The position numbers were made by a program, and so were the translations under genes. From Herbaspirillum sp. LeCh32-8 (GTDB lineage: Bacteria; Pseudomonadota; Gammaproteobacteria; Burkholderiales; Burkholderiaceae_D), in NCBI RefSeq assembly GCF_017814915.1, contig NZ_JAGIPZ010000008.1:162569-226568 (forward strand): a DNA stretch of 64,000 nt. Direction: 5' to 3'. The first letter of the stretch is position 1; each line of letters opens with the position of its first letter. This document shows positions 8,552 through 18,145 of the stretch, one piece after another. A model generated the notes under the pieces. That model had not been told where the DNA came from. It saw only the letters and a list, made by a program, of their open reading frames with translations, and did no database searches.

Positions 8552-10242
8552 TCCGCATTGCCACCCGCAACTATTCCCCCCAGCAAGCCGAGCAACTGAT
8601 CGCCGAGGGCGTGCACCCGGTGCTGGCGCGCGTGTACGCGGCGCGGGGCTTGTCCAGCGCACGCGAACTCGCCAGTGAGCTGAATTCGCTGATCGCCCCG
8701 TCCGGCCTGAAGCACATCGACGCCGCCGCACAGTACCTGGCCGACGCCATTGCCGCGCGCAAGAAGCTGGTGATCGTGGCCGACTACGATTGCGACGGCG
8801 CCACCGCCTGCGCGGTCGGCCTGCGCGGGCTGCGCATGCTGGGCGCGCAGGTCGACTACATCGTGCCCAATCGCTTCGAGTACGGCTATGGCTTGACGCC
8901 CGAGATCGTCGAGCTGACCGTGCGCGAGAAAGCGCCGGACATCATCGTCACCGTCGACAACGGCATCGCCAGCATCGAGGGCGTGGCCGAAGCCAAGCGA
9001 CGCGGCATTGACGTGGTGGTGACCGATCACCACCTGCCCGGCGACACGCTGCCCGAGGCGCGCGTGATCGTGAACCCGAACCAGCCCGAGTGCGGCTTCC
9101 CCAGCAAGAACCTGGCCGGCGTGGGTGTGATGTTCTACGTGCTGCTGGCGCTGCGCGCGGAAATGCGCAAGCGCGGCATCTTCGACGCCGCCAGCCAACC
9201 CAACCTGGCCACGCTGCTGGACCTGGTGGCGCTGGGTACGGTGGCCGACGTGGTCAAGCTGGACGCCAACAACCGCATCCTGGTGGCGCAGGGCCTGAAA
9301 CGCATGCGCAGCGGCAAGATGCATCCCGGCATCGCCGCGCTGTTTCGCGCCGCCGGCCGCGAGGCGCGCCGCGCCACACCGTTCGACCTCGGCTTCGCCG
9401 TCGGCCCGCGCCTGAACGCGGCCGGCCGCCTGGCCGACATGGCGCTGGGCATCGAATGCCTGACCACCGACGACGAAGGTCGCGCCTGGGCCATCGCCCA
9501 GCAGCTCGACGCCATCAACCGCGAGCGGCGCGACATCGAAGCCGGCATGCAGGACACCGCGCTGAACCTGCTGGACGACTTCAACCCGGCCGACCGGCGC
9601 ACCATCGCGGTGTTCGACCCGTCCTGGCACCAGGGCGTGATCGGCATCGTGGCCTCGCGCCTGAAGGACAAGTTCTACCGCCCGACCATCACCTTCGCGC
9701 CGGGCGACGAAGGCTTCATCAAGGGTTCGGGCCGCTCGATCGCCGGTTTCCACCTGCGCGACGCGCTGGACCTGGTCTCCAAGCATGCGCCGTCGGTGAT
9801 GACCAAGTTCGGCGGCCACGCGATGGCGGCCGGCCTGACCATCCATGCCCACGCCTTCGACGCCTTCAGCCAGGCCTTCGAAGCGGTCGGCCGGGACTGG
9901 CTCACGCAAAACCAGCTGGAACGCGTGATCGAGACCGACGGCGTGCTGGAGGACGCGTATTACTCCGTGCAGTTCATCGGCCTGATGGACGAGCAGGTGT
10001 GGGGCCAGGGCTTCGCCCCGCCGGTGTTCTGCGACACCTTCAAGGTGCTGAACCAGCGCATCCTCAAGGAAAAGCACCTGAAGCTGCTGCTGGAAAAGGA
10101 CGGCCGCAAGTACGACGCCATCTGGTTCGGCCATGCCGACGCCCTGCCCGACTACGCCAACGTGGCCTTCCGGCTGGACGCCAACGAGTACAACGGCAAG
10201 ACCACGGTGCAGCTGATGGTGGAGCACGCCGAGCCGGCCTGA
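8548..10242 (+). CDS. recJ: Single-stranded-DNA-specific exonuclease RecJ
   Basis: 5'-3' exonuclease on single-stranded DNA acting in RecFOR recombination, mismatch repair and base excision repair; 564 residues, normal length. The start ATG at 8548 lies in the ATGA overlap with the upstream gene. Visible motifs are VADYDCDGATA (DxDxDG metal site), VTVDNG, the DHH motif VTDHHLPG and the downstream Gly-rich GGHAMAAGLTI of the DHHA1 domain. It completes the rpfE-recJ pair; a 175-bp gap separates it from the next gene. Confidence 0.95.
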   Translation: MIRIATRNYSPQQAEQLIAEGVHPVLARVYAARGLSSARELASELNSLIAPSGLKHIDAAAQYLADAIAARKKLVIVADYDCDGATACAVGLRGLRMLGAQVDYIVPNRFEYGYGLTPEIVELTVREKAPDIIVTVDNGIASIEGVAEAKRRGIDVVVTDHHLPGDTLPEARVIVNPNQPECGFPSKNLAGVGVMFYVLLALRAEMRKRGIFDAASQPNLATLLDLVALGTVADVVKLDANNRILVAQGLKRMRSGKMHPGIAALFRAAGREARRATPFDLGFAVGPRLNAAGRLADMALGIECLTTDDEGRAWAIAQQLDAINRERRDIEAGMQDTALNLLDDFNPADRRTIAVFDPSWHQGVIGIVASRLKDKFYRPTITFAPGDEGFIKGSGRSIAGFHLRDALDLVSKHAPSVMTKFGGHAMAAGLTIHAHAFDAFSQAFEAVGRDWLTQNQLERVIETDGVLEDAYYSVQFIGLMDEQVWGQGFAPPVFCDTFKVLNQRILKEKHLKLLLEKDGRKYDAIWFGHADALPDYANVAFRLDANEYNGKTTVQLMVEHAEPA

Positions 10243-10417
10243 GGGGAATCAGACGCGAAAGTTGTGGCAAAGACGGCATATCAGGCCGACAAAATTCCCG
10301 CCTGATGGCACAATGACGCACACCCGGGGCGCTTTTGCGAGAAAGTAGCGAAAGCGGATCAGCGGGCGGAGAACAGGGACTCCGCTCTCCCGGCACAACA
10401 ACAAGACCACCTCGTCG
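10243..10417. other. Intergenic region with dyad ATCAGGC/GCCTGAT
   Basis: This spacer has an inverted repeat ATCAGGC (10280-10286) / GCCTGAT (10300-10306). It could be an operator for the diguanylate cyclase or a weak recJ terminator; there is no U-tract. Confidence 0.3.
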
Positions 10418-12103
10418 ATGAAGATAAAGCGCTTCAGCAACAGCCTCATCACACGCCTCGTGCTGTTCGGCGTCTTCGTCGTTGTCACCAGCGCCATCGT
10501 GCGCTACAACATCCTGCTCAACTTCCTCGAGGACGACCAGGCCAAGGTCGCCGCCGAACAGCAAAGCACCGTGGCCAGTTACCTCGCGCAGGATATCGGC
10601 TACCGCATCCTGGAGCGGCGCCACTTCCTGGAGCGCCTGGCCAGCCAGGTGCCGCCGCCCCTGCTCAACGATCGCGCCGCCCTGCTCGAATGGCTCAGGG
10701 AACGCCAGGAGCTGCAACCCATCTTCGCGCGCGGCCTGTTCGTGGCCGACGGCGAGGGCCTGATCGTGCTCGACTACCCCACCATCAGCGGGCGGCGGGC
10801 GCTGTCGCTGGCCGCTTACGCGGACTTTCGCAAGGTACTGGGCGGCGCCACCGTGATCAGCGAACCGCTGACCAGCCCCGCCTCCAGGGATCCCATCCTC
10901 GCCATGCTGACCCCGCTCAAGGACGCCGACGGCAAGATTGCCGGCGTGCTGGGCGGCTCCACCGAACTGGACGCGCCGGGCTTTCTCAATCACCTGCAAG
11001 AGGCGCGACTAGGGCCCTCCGGCAGTTTCCTGCTGGTCTCGCCGGCGCGCCGGCTGGTGATCGCCTCCAACGATCCCGCCCGGGTCTTCAAGCCGCTGCC
11101 GGCCCCCGGCGCCGACGGCCTGATGGACAGCGCCATGCAGGGTTACCGCGGCAACGGCATCGCCCCCAATGCCGAGGGCGTGAACGAGATCAGGGCCTTC
11201 GCCTCGGTGCCGGGAACCGCCTGGTTCGTAGTGGTGCGCCAGCCGCTGGCGCAGGCGCTGCCGACGGTGGATCGCATGCGCGCCCTGATTGCGCGCGGCG
11301 GCCTGATCCAGGGCGCCGGGATCTTCCTGCTGGTGGTGCTGGCCTACTTCTGGTTCTTCCGCCCGCTGCGGCGCGCTGCGGCGCTGGCCGACAAGATGAC
11401 GCGCGGCGAAATCCCGCTGTCGCCGCTGCCGGTGGTGCGGCGCGATGAGGTCGGCCACCTGACCATGGCCTTCAACGGCCTGCTTACGCGCCTGAAGATG
11501 CACCAGTCGGAATTGCAGCACCAGGCCCACCACGATGTGCTGACCGGCCTGCCCAACCGCGTCATGCTGGCCGACCGCATGGAGGAAGCGCTGGCGCGCG
11601 CCAGCCGTCTCAGCAGCGGCATCGCGGTGCTGTTCCTCGATCTCGACGGCTTCAAACCGATCAACGACAAACTGGGCCACAAGGCCGGCGACCAGGTGCT
11701 GCAGGAAGTGGCGCGGCGCCTGCGCCAGGTGGCGCGCCGCAGCGATACGCTGGCGCGCGTGGGTGGCGACGAATTCGTGCTGCTGGCGACCGACCTGGGC
11801 GAACCGCTGGAAAACGGCGCGCGCGCGCTGGCCGAGAAATGCATCGCCGCGGTCTCCGAGCCGCTATGGCTGGCGTCGGCGCAGTTTCATCTGGGGGTAT
11901 CGGTCGGCATCGCCGTGTGCGAGGGGTGCTGCGGCGCGGACAGCCTGCTGCAGGCGGCCGACAAGGCGATGTACGACGCCAAGGCCAGCGGCCGCGGCTG
12001 TTTCGTGCTGGCGCCGCCGGCGGCCGGCTGCAACCACCTCCCCCTCAACGCACAGGCAGGAACTGCAGGAACGAGCCGCCCAGCAGGTTCTGGACATAGC
12101 TGA
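10418..12103 (+). CDS. Membrane diguanylate cyclase with periplasmic sensor and HAMP
   Basis: A 561-residue signalling protein that makes cyclic di-GMP from two GTP. The order is: first membrane helix about residues 10-30, a large periplasmic dCache-like sensor to about 285, a second helix (LIQGAGIFLLVVLAYFWFF), HAMP linker, and a C-terminal GGDEF domain. The active motif is intact (VGGDEF, 448-453). An inhibitory I-site RxxD (Arg440 to Asp443) sits exactly five residues before GGDEF, so product feedback is expected. There is no EAL domain. The last 19 codons overlap the convergent lipoprotein gene by 59 bp; the Ser/Gly/Pro-rich tail after NHLPLNAQ looks non-conserved. Confidence 0.9.
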   Translation: MKIKRFSNSLITRLVLFGVFVVVTSAIVRYNILLNFLEDDQAKVAAEQQSTVASYLAQDIGYRILERRHFLERLASQVPPPLLNDRAALLEWLRERQELQPIFARGLFVADGEGLIVLDYPTISGRRALSLAAYADFRKVLGGATVISEPLTSPASRDPILAMLTPLKDADGKIAGVLGGSTELDAPGFLNHLQEARLGPSGSFLLVSPARRLVIASNDPARVFKPLPAPGADGLMDSAMQGYRGNGIAPNAEGVNEIRAFASVPGTAWFVVVRQPLAQALPTVDRMRALIARGGLIQGAGIFLLVVLAYFWFFRPLRRAAALADKMTRGEIPLSPLPVVRRDEVGHLTMAFNGLLTRLKMHQSELQHQAHHDVLTGLPNRVMLADRMEEALARASRLSSGIAVLFLDLDGFKPINDKLGHKAGDQVLQEVARRLRQVARRSDTLARVGGDEFVLLATDLGEPLENGARALAEKCIAAVSEPLWLASAQFHLGVSVGIAVCEGCCGADSLLQAADKAMYDAKASGRGCFVLAPPAAGCNHLPLNAQAGTAGTSRPAGSGHS

Positions 12104-12779
12104 TCCCGGCGCGGCGGTATTTCTCGGTGACGAACTCGGCCAACAGGTCGAGGCGGCCGACGATCTTGCCGAACTCCCGCTCGAAACTGAGATTGCGCAC
12201 ATCGCTGCCGATCTCGTCGGACAGCAATAGCGGCGCCCCCGTGGCGGTGCGCCTGCTGGCCAGGATCCAGGCGGCGATCTCCACATTGCGCGCGGCGTTG
12301 TAGAGACGCTGGGCATCCAGCCCGTCGACCAGGTAGAACTGGATCTTGTTGCCGTGGGCGACGATGATCATGTCGGCGGTGGCGTGGATGAAGGCGGCCA
12401 CCCGATCGCCCTTGTAATCCGGCGACAGGGCCAGCGCCATGGCGGCGATATCGCGCTTGCCCTGCAGTTCGGGCCAAAGCTGGCGCAACTCGATGGCGTC
12501 TTTCACTTTCTTCTCCGCCTCCTCGCGCGTGGCGGCGGTCTTCTTCCATTCGCCCGGGTTGCGGCGATAGAGCTTTCCCATCAGCAGATACAAGGCGTCG
12601 AGGTTGTCGCGCATGGCCAGGGTGGCGACGCGGTTGGTGTCGGACTGGCCCATCTCGCCGGAACTGGCCGAGGCGCCCTTGACCTCGCCATGCGGCGCCG
12701 GGGAACTGGCGCAGCCGGCCACGGCGGCCAGGCATAAGAGCGTCAGGAAGAACTGCGGTCTCGTTTTGATTATTGTCAT
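12045..12779 (-). CDS. Lipoprotein of unknown function
   Basis: A 244-residue predicted lipoprotein. The signal peptide MTIIKTRPQFFLTLLCLAAVAGC ends in a lipobox LAAVAGC with Cys23, followed by a Ser/Pro-rich linker. The mature part is mixed helical (REEAEKKVKDAIELRQLWPELQ) and contains DGLDAQRLYNAARN. No named domain is recognised. It is convergent with the diguanylate cyclase gene and overlaps its 3' end by 59 bp. Residue 24 is Ala, not Asp, so export to the outer membrane through Lol is likely. Confidence 0.75.
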   Translation of the reverse strand: MTIIKTRPQFFLTLLCLAAVAGCASSPAPHGEVKGASASSGEMGQSDTNRVATLAMRDNLDALYLLMGKLYRRNPGEWKKTAATREEAEKKVKDAIELRQLWPELQGKRDIAAMALALSPDYKGDRVAAFIHATADMIIVAHGNKIQFYLVDGLDAQRLYNAARNVEIAAWILASRRTATGAPLLLSDEIGSDVRNLSFEREFGKIVGRLDLLAEFVTEKYRRAGISYVQNLLGGSFLQFLPVR

Positions 12780-12876
12780 CGGCAGGCACTGGAGAGCAAG
12801 CTGATAGGACTGATCCTAGCAGATTGCGTTCACCGAAAGAATCCGAAAACGCATCTGCAAACGCATCGTCAAAACG

Positions 12877-12906
12877 ACAACGGCGAACCATCCGGTCCGC
12901 CGTTGT
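12877..12906 (-). terminator. Rho-independent terminator of phoX
   Basis: Stem ACAACGGCG (12877-12885) pairs with CGCCGTTGT (12898-12906), with inner ACC/GGT pairs. On the minus strand a CGTTTT tail follows. It lies 36 bp past the phoX stop. Confidence 0.7.
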
Positions 12907-12941
12907 TCATGCTGCGCTGCTAAAGCCCGCAAACCAGAGGG

Positions 12942-14900
12942 TCAGGCCTTCGTGTAAGGTAAGCCGGTCAGGTACCCCACCGTCGCGCCGAAGCGGTCCT
13001 TGTAGTTGGCGCGCACCAGCGGATCGAGCTTGTCCTTGACCTTGTCATGCAGACCCTTCTCCCAGTCGCCGGCGTGCTGGAAGTTGCTCATCACGTAGGT
13101 CCAGCCGTTGATCTCGTCGACCGCGTGCAGGCCGGTCGATTCGGCGCCCGAGGGGCACGACAGCACGCGCGTGAGCGCGCGGGTATCGACGTTGTAGGCC
13201 CACAGGAAGTTGTTGACGTGCATGCCGCTGTCCTCGCCGATGAACAAAGTGCGCAGCTTCTCGGAGAACTTGATGTTGTCCGGATTGGCGATGCGATCCT
13301 GCTCGGCCAGGTTGCCCAGGGCGTCCGGCGTCTTCAGGTCCACGCCCACCAGCTCGGCCGGCGGCGCCATGTCGACCGGCACCCATTCGCTGTCGATGGC
13401 GGCGCCGGCGACGTCACGCTGGCCGCCGCGCAGGTTAAGCGCATACACCGCGCCGGCCTTGGGGCCTTGCACCTTGATGTGGCCGGAGCCGTCCAGCATC
13501 GAGGTCTGCACGTAGGACATGGCGGAATAGGCGATCTTGTCGCGCGCGTTCACGGTGGTGCCTTCCATCTTGGTGAAGCCCAGGCTGCCGCCGGCCAGCG
13601 CGGCGTAGCGGTGGGTTTCCAGGAAGGCTGCGGCCTTCTGCATGCCCGGCTTGACGCGCACCCAGTTGAACTTGCCGTTGAACGGAATTTTGGAGAACGA
13701 GCCGTCGGCCGGATCGCTGGTGCGGATGTCCATGATGTCGACCGCCTTGTAGCGGTCGGCCATGGCGCGGATTTCCTCGCTGGTGGCGCTGCCCAGCTTG
13801 ACCCAGGTCAGCTTGCCGGAGCCCGGGCCCACGCCCGAGACCTGCTCCCAGCGCGCCACGAACAGCGTGCCGGAGGACAGGTCGGCGGCGCGGTCGGCGA
13901 TGAACATGAACAGGCCGCCGTTGGTGGCGTCGTCGCCCATGAGCACGGTGCGCTGGTCGGGCATGACCTGCACCAGCTCGTGCGAGATACGGCCCAGGCA
14001 GAAGTGCTTCTTGATCGAGCCGGTGCCGTCGGCATGCACGGTGACTTCCGGCAGGTGGCCGTAATGGTAGGGGTTGGCGCGGGTCTCGTCGCCATACAGG
14101 TTGCGGCTGAAGCCTTTGAACTGCGGGTTGGCGGCGATGGCGGAGGCGTCCGGCTCGTACTCTTCCGACGACAGGTGGGTGTTCCACGGCGACAGGCTGG
14201 CGCCGCAGGTGATCCACAGGCCGTGGACCTGGGAGGTGTCGACGTTGTGATACTTGACCAGCGACAGCTTGCCCGAGGACGGATCCTGGTCCAGCGTCAG
14301 CACGGCGATCGGCGACGGCAGTTGGCCGTACATGGCGGCCTGCTTCTGGTCGCGCGTGGTGTATTCGAACTGCACCACGGCAAACACCGTATTGCCCTTC
14401 ACGCCGGGCACGCTTGCGCCCTTCATGGTCAGCAGCGACGAGCCGTCCGGGCAGTCCGAGAAGAACTGGCGCTCCCTGCCCGGCACCGAGCGGTCGATGA
14501 TGGGACGGTTGTTGATGTCGAGGTAGCCGCCGGCCAGGATGGTGGAGCCGCGGCCGTCCGGCACCATGTCGCCGGTCATGAAGAACGGCTGGTAGGCCAG
14601 CTTGTAGGTCTGCTTGCTGCCGTCGGCAAACGCCACTTCCAGCGCCGAGCCCACGGTGGTGGTGGCCATCGCGGCCGGATCGGCCAGCGTCGGCGCCGGC
14701 ATGCCGGTGAAGCGTGCCGAGGCGAACGGCTTGCCCGCGCCCGGCGCGGCGCAGGCCGACAGCAAGGCGGCGGCGCCGCCGGTCAGCGGCAGCAGCGGCG
14801 CGGCGGCCAGCGCCTTCAACAGGCTGCGGCGGCCGGCTTGCGGCGCCAGGGTCTCGGAGGACGATTGGGATTGGATGGCGTCTTGCTGGTGCTGTCTCAT
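12942..14900 (-). CDS. phoX: PhoX-family phosphatase (DUF839), Tat-exported
   Basis: A 652-residue secreted phosphatase of the PhoX/DUF839 family; known members hydrolyse phosphomonoesters with Ca and Fe cofactors in the periplasm. The N-terminus has a twin-arginine signal, AGRRSLLKALAAAPLLPL (Arg24-Arg25), followed by an LLSACAAPG segment that could also be a lipobox. The body has the Trp/Gly-rich repeats of the beta-propeller fold and Glu-containing blocks such as SPWNTHLSSEEYEPDA and the C-terminal CPSGAESTGLHAVDEINGW. A Pho-box-like sequence lies about 110 bp upstream, supporting phosphate-starvation control. The exact substrate is inferred. Confidence 0.85.
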   Translation of the reverse strand: MRQHQQDAIQSQSSSETLAPQAGRRSLLKALAAAPLLPLTGGAAALLSACAAPGAGKPFASARFTGMPAPTLADPAAMATTTVGSALEVAFADGSKQTYKLAYQPFFMTGDMVPDGRGSTILAGGYLDINNRPIIDRSVPGRERQFFSDCPDGSSLLTMKGASVPGVKGNTVFAVVQFEYTTRDQKQAAMYGQLPSPIAVLTLDQDPSSGKLSLVKYHNVDTSQVHGLWITCGASLSPWNTHLSSEEYEPDASAIAANPQFKGFSRNLYGDETRANPYHYGHLPEVTVHADGTGSIKKHFCLGRISHELVQVMPDQRTVLMGDDATNGGLFMFIADRAADLSSGTLFVARWEQVSGVGPGSGKLTWVKLGSATSEEIRAMADRYKAVDIMDIRTSDPADGSFSKIPFNGKFNWVRVKPGMQKAAAFLETHRYAALAGGSLGFTKMEGTTVNARDKIAYSAMSYVQTSMLDGSGHIKVQGPKAGAVYALNLRGGQRDVAGAAIDSEWVPVDMAPPAELVGVDLKTPDALGNLAEQDRIANPDNIKFSEKLRTLFIGEDSGMHVNNFLWAYNVDTRALTRVLSCPSGAESTGLHAVDEINGWTYVMSNFQHAGDWEKGLHDKVKDKLDPLVRANYKDRFGATVGYLTGLPYTKA

Positions 14901-15008
14901 CGATGTTTCTCCATATCAATAGAAAAACAGCCGAGGCAGCATCCGTGGCGCGCCCGGCCGTCAGTGCTTTGTCAGGCATGCAAAGCGCTGCGATGGTAGC
15001 GGCCGAAA

Positions 15009-15026
15009 ATGACAGGCTTGTGACGG
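15009..15026 (-). promoter_or_regulatory. Pho-box-like site upstream of phoX
   Basis: Reading the minus strand, CCGTCAC-AAGC-CTGTCAT matches the PhoB box pattern of two CTGTCAT repeats 11 bases apart. One half is perfect and the other has two changes. It lies about 110 bp before the phoX start. Confidence 0.5.
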
Positions 15027-15090
15027 ACGGGCCGACGAATCGCCCTTCTCCTCTTGTATAATGCAAGGTTTGATCGCAAAAGAAACCATC

Positions 15091-16195
15091 ATGGAAGCAG
15101 AACGCCTCAATTCCCTTCAATCCCTGCTCGACGACCTGGCCACCCGCGCCACCGAGCTACGGAGGTATCTTTGACTTCGATGTGAAGTCGGAGAAACTCG
15201 AGCAAGTCAACGCCGAACTGGAAGACCCGAACGTCTGGAATGACCAGAAGCGGGCGCAGGATCTCGGCAAGGAAAAGAAATCGCTGGAAGCCATCGTCCA
15301 CACGCTGATCAAGATCGACAGCGAGTTGAACGACGCGCGCGACCTGTTCGACATGGCGCGCGAGGAAAAGGACGAGGACACCATCGTCGCCATCGAAGGC
15401 GATGCCGAGGGACTGAAGAAGCTGGTGGAGGAAATGGAATTCCGCCGCATGTTCAGCGGCCCGATGGACGCCAACAACTGCTTCATCGACATCCAGGCCG
15501 GCGCCGGCGGCACCGAGGCCCAGGACTGGGCTTCCATGCTGCTGCGCCAGTACCTGCGCTATTGCGAGCGCAAGGGCTTCAAGGTCGAGATCCTGGAACA
15601 GTCCGACGGCGAAGTGGCCGGCATCAAGACCGCCACGCTCAAGGTCGAGGGCGAATACGCCTACGGCTTCCTGCGCACCGAAACCGGCGTGCACCGCCTG
15701 GTGCGCAAGTCGCCGTTCGACTCGTCGAACGGTCGCCACACCTCGTTCTCCAGCCTGTTCGTGTATCCGGAAGTCGATGAATCCTTCGAGATCGACATCA
15801 ACCCGGCCGACGTGCGCGTGGACACCTACCGCGCCTCCGGCGCTGGCGGCCAGCACATCAACAAGACCGACTCCGCAGTGCGCCTGACGCACGCGCCGTC
15901 GGGCATCGTTGTGCAATGCCAGAACGACCGCAGCCAGCACCGCAACCGCGCCGAGGCGTGGGACATGCTGCGCGCCAAGCTGTTCGAGCTGGAACTGCGC
16001 AAGCGCATGAGCGAGCAGCAGAAGCTGGAAGACTCCAAGACCGACGTCGGCTGGGGCCACCAGATCCGCTCCTACGTGCTGGACCAATCCCGCATCAAGG
16101 ACCTGCGCACCAACTTTGAAACCGGCAACACCAAGGCGGTGCTCGATGGCGACATCGACGACTTCATCGCCGCTTCGCTGAAACAGGGCGTCTGA
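15091..16195 (+). CDS. prfB: Peptide chain release factor 2 with programmed +1 frameshift
   Basis: RF2 recognises UGA and UAA and releases the finished peptide. The first 27 codons from ATG 15091 ([10 protein letters not shown]...) run to an in-frame TGA at 15172-15174. Ribosomes must shift +1 to continue from GAC at 15173 to the stop at 16193-16195, giving a 367-residue protein, the usual RF2 length. The anticodon-like tripeptide SPF and the catalytic GGQ ([11 protein letters not shown]) are both present. The shift makes synthesis self-regulating: low RF2 stalls at UGA and favours the shift. lysS follows 73 bp later, as in many proteobacteria. Confidence 0.95.
15161..15175 (+). promoter_or_regulatory. 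prfB programmed frameshift signal
   Basis: GGAGG (15161-15165) acts as an internal Shine-Dalgarno, TAT is the 3-base spacer, and CTT TGA C (15169-15175) is the slippery codon plus weak stop context. It matches the classical bacterial arrangement base for base in spacing. Confidence 0.95.
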
Positions 16196-16268
16196 TGCAC
16201 AGCGCCGCGGGGCCTGCCCTGCGGCGCGACACCTCCGACCGACCGTTCAACACTCAAGAATTCCGACC

Positions 16269-17828
16269 ATGACCACGCAAAACAACAACGCCGCACAACC
16301 GGCAGCCCCGGCGGCACCGGCAGCCGACGAGAACAGCATCATCGCCGAGCGCCGCGCCAAGCTGGCCGCCATCCGCGAACAGGGCATCGCCTTCCCTAAC
16401 GATTTCCGTCCGGCCGACAAGGCTTCCGACCTGCACGCCAAGTACGACGGCTTCGAGAACGAAGCGCTGGAAGCCGATCCGGTATCGGTCTCGGTGGCCG
16501 GCCGCATGATGTTGAAGCGCGTCATGGGCAAGGCGGCCTTCGCCACCCTGCAGGACGCCTCGGGCGACAAGGCCGACGGCCGCATCCAGCTCTACGTGAC
16601 CAAGGACGTGACCGGCGACGAAGCCATGGCCGCCTTCAAGCACTATGACCTGGGCGACATCCTGGGCGCCGAAGGCACGCTGTTCAAGACCAAGACCGGC
16701 GAGCTGTCGATCAAGGTCACCAAGCTGAAGCTGATCACCAAGTCGCTGCGCCCGCTGCCGGACAAGTTCCACGGCCTGGCCGACCAGGAAATGAAGTACC
16801 GCCAGCGCTACGTCGACCTGATCATGAGCGAGGAAACCCGCCGCACCTTCAAGGCGCGCACCGCCGCGATGTCGTCGATCCGCCGCTTCATGGAAACCAA
16901 CGGCTTCATGGAAGTCGAAACCCCGATGCTGCACCCGATCCCGGGCGGCGCCGCGGCCAAGCCGTTCATCACCCACCACAACGCGCTGGACATGCAGATG
17001 TTCATGCGCATCGCCCCCGAGCTGTACCTGAAGCGCCTGGTGGTGGGCGGCTTCGAGCGCGTGTTCGAAGTCAACCGCAACTTCCGCAATGAAGGCGTGT
17101 CGCCGCGCCACAATCCGGAATTCACGATGATGGAGTTCTACGCCGCCTACGTGGATTATCAATGGCTGATGGGCTTCACCGAACAGGTGATCCGCCAGGC
17201 CGCAATCGACGCCCACGGCACCGCCACCCTGACCTACCAGGGTCGCGAGCTGGACCTGTCCAAGCCCTTCGACCGCCTGACCATCAACGGCGCCATCCTG
17301 AAGTACGCGCCGCAGTACGCCGAAGCGCAACTGAACGACATCGAATTCCTGCGCACCGAACTGAAGAAGTTCGGCGTCAAGACCGACCAGGCCCCGCTGG
17401 CCGGCGCCGGCATCGGCGCGCTGCAACTGGCGCTGTTCGAAGAGACCGCCGAGTCGCAGCTGTGGAACCCGACCTACATCATCGACTACCCGGTCGAAGT
17501 CTCGCCGCTGGCGCGCGCCTCCGACACCGTGCCGGGCATTACCGAGCGCTTCGAGCTGTTCATCACCGGCCGCGAGATCGCCAACGGCTTCTCCGAGCTG
17601 AACGACGCCGAAGACCAGGCCGCGCGCTTCCAGGCCCAGGTGGCCGCCAAGGACGCGGGCGATGAAGAGGCGATGTACTACGACGCCGACTACATCCGCG
17701 CGCTGGAATACGGCATGCCGCCGGCCGGTGGCTGCGGCATCGGCATCGACCGCCTGATGATGCTGATCACCGACTCGCCCAACATCCGCGACGTGATCCT
17801 GTTCCCGCACCTACGCCGCGAAGACTGA
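16269..17828 (+). CDS. lysS: Lysyl-tRNA synthetase, class II
   Basis: Charges tRNA-Lys with lysine; cytoplasmic homodimer. The product is 519 residues. After an Ala-rich N-terminal extension ([16 protein letters not shown]) comes the OB-fold anticodon-binding domain with [14 protein letters not shown], then the class II catalytic core. Motif 1 lies around [21 protein letters not shown], motif 2 is [20 protein letters not shown], and motif 3 is [12 protein letters not shown] near the C-terminus. It is probably co-transcribed with prfB. Confidence 0.96.
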   Translation: MTTQNNNAAQPAAPAAPAADENSIIAERRAKLAAIREQGIAFPNDFRPADKASDLHAKYDGFENEALEADPVSVSVAGRMMLKRVMGKAAFATLQDASGDKADGRIQLYVTKDVTGDEAMAAFKHYDLGDILGAEGTLFKTKTGELSIKVTKLKLITKSLRPLPDKFHGLADQEMKYRQRYVDLIMSEETRRTFKARTAAMSSIRRFMETNGFMEVETPMLHPIPGGAAAKPFITHHNALDMQMFMRIAPELYLKRLVVGGFERVFEVNRNFRNEGVSPRHNPEFTMMEFYAAYVDYQWLMGFTEQVIRQAAIDAHGTATLTYQGRELDLSKPFDRLTINGAILKYAPQYAEAQLNDIEFLRTELKKFGVKTDQAPLAGAGIGALQLALFEETAESQLWNPTYIIDYPVEVSPLARASDTVPGITERFELFITGREIANGFSELNDAEDQAARFQAQVAAKDAGDEEAMYYDADYIRALEYGMPPAGGCGIGIDRLMMLITDSPNIRDVILFPHLRRED

Positions 17829-17892
17829 TCGCCCCGGGCTGGTCCGCCCAAGGACCGGCCCGCGTTGCCGCATCACGCAAGATTGCCTTTTC

Positions 17893-17917
17893 GCATCCCG
17901 GCCTGTCGCCGGGATGC
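17893..17917 (+). terminator. Hairpin downstream of lysS
   Basis: A 10-bp perfect stem GCATCCCGGC / GCCGGGATGC with loop CTGTC, 65 bp after the lysS stop. A second imperfect hairpin (GGGCTGGTCC / GGACCGGCCC) lies just before it. The U-tract is weak, so termination is likely but not certain. Nothing else is seen between 17918 and 18145 except the promoter region of the next gene. Confidence 0.5.
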
Positions 17918-18145
17918 ATCTTCCCTCCAGTCACTCCCGTCCGAATTGCTCTTCCGGCAACATGACTTGCCCGTATGGCAAAACACGTCCTTTCCCGCAA
18001 CAGCTGTTCCGCTGAAAACCGGCCACCCGACTGGCTTTTCAGCCATTACAAGTTTTTACAACTGACACACAATCGGGATTTTTTTTGGCCTTTGCGCACT
18101 CCATAATCACTCCATCACCAACACCAATAAACGGAGAGGCCCATC

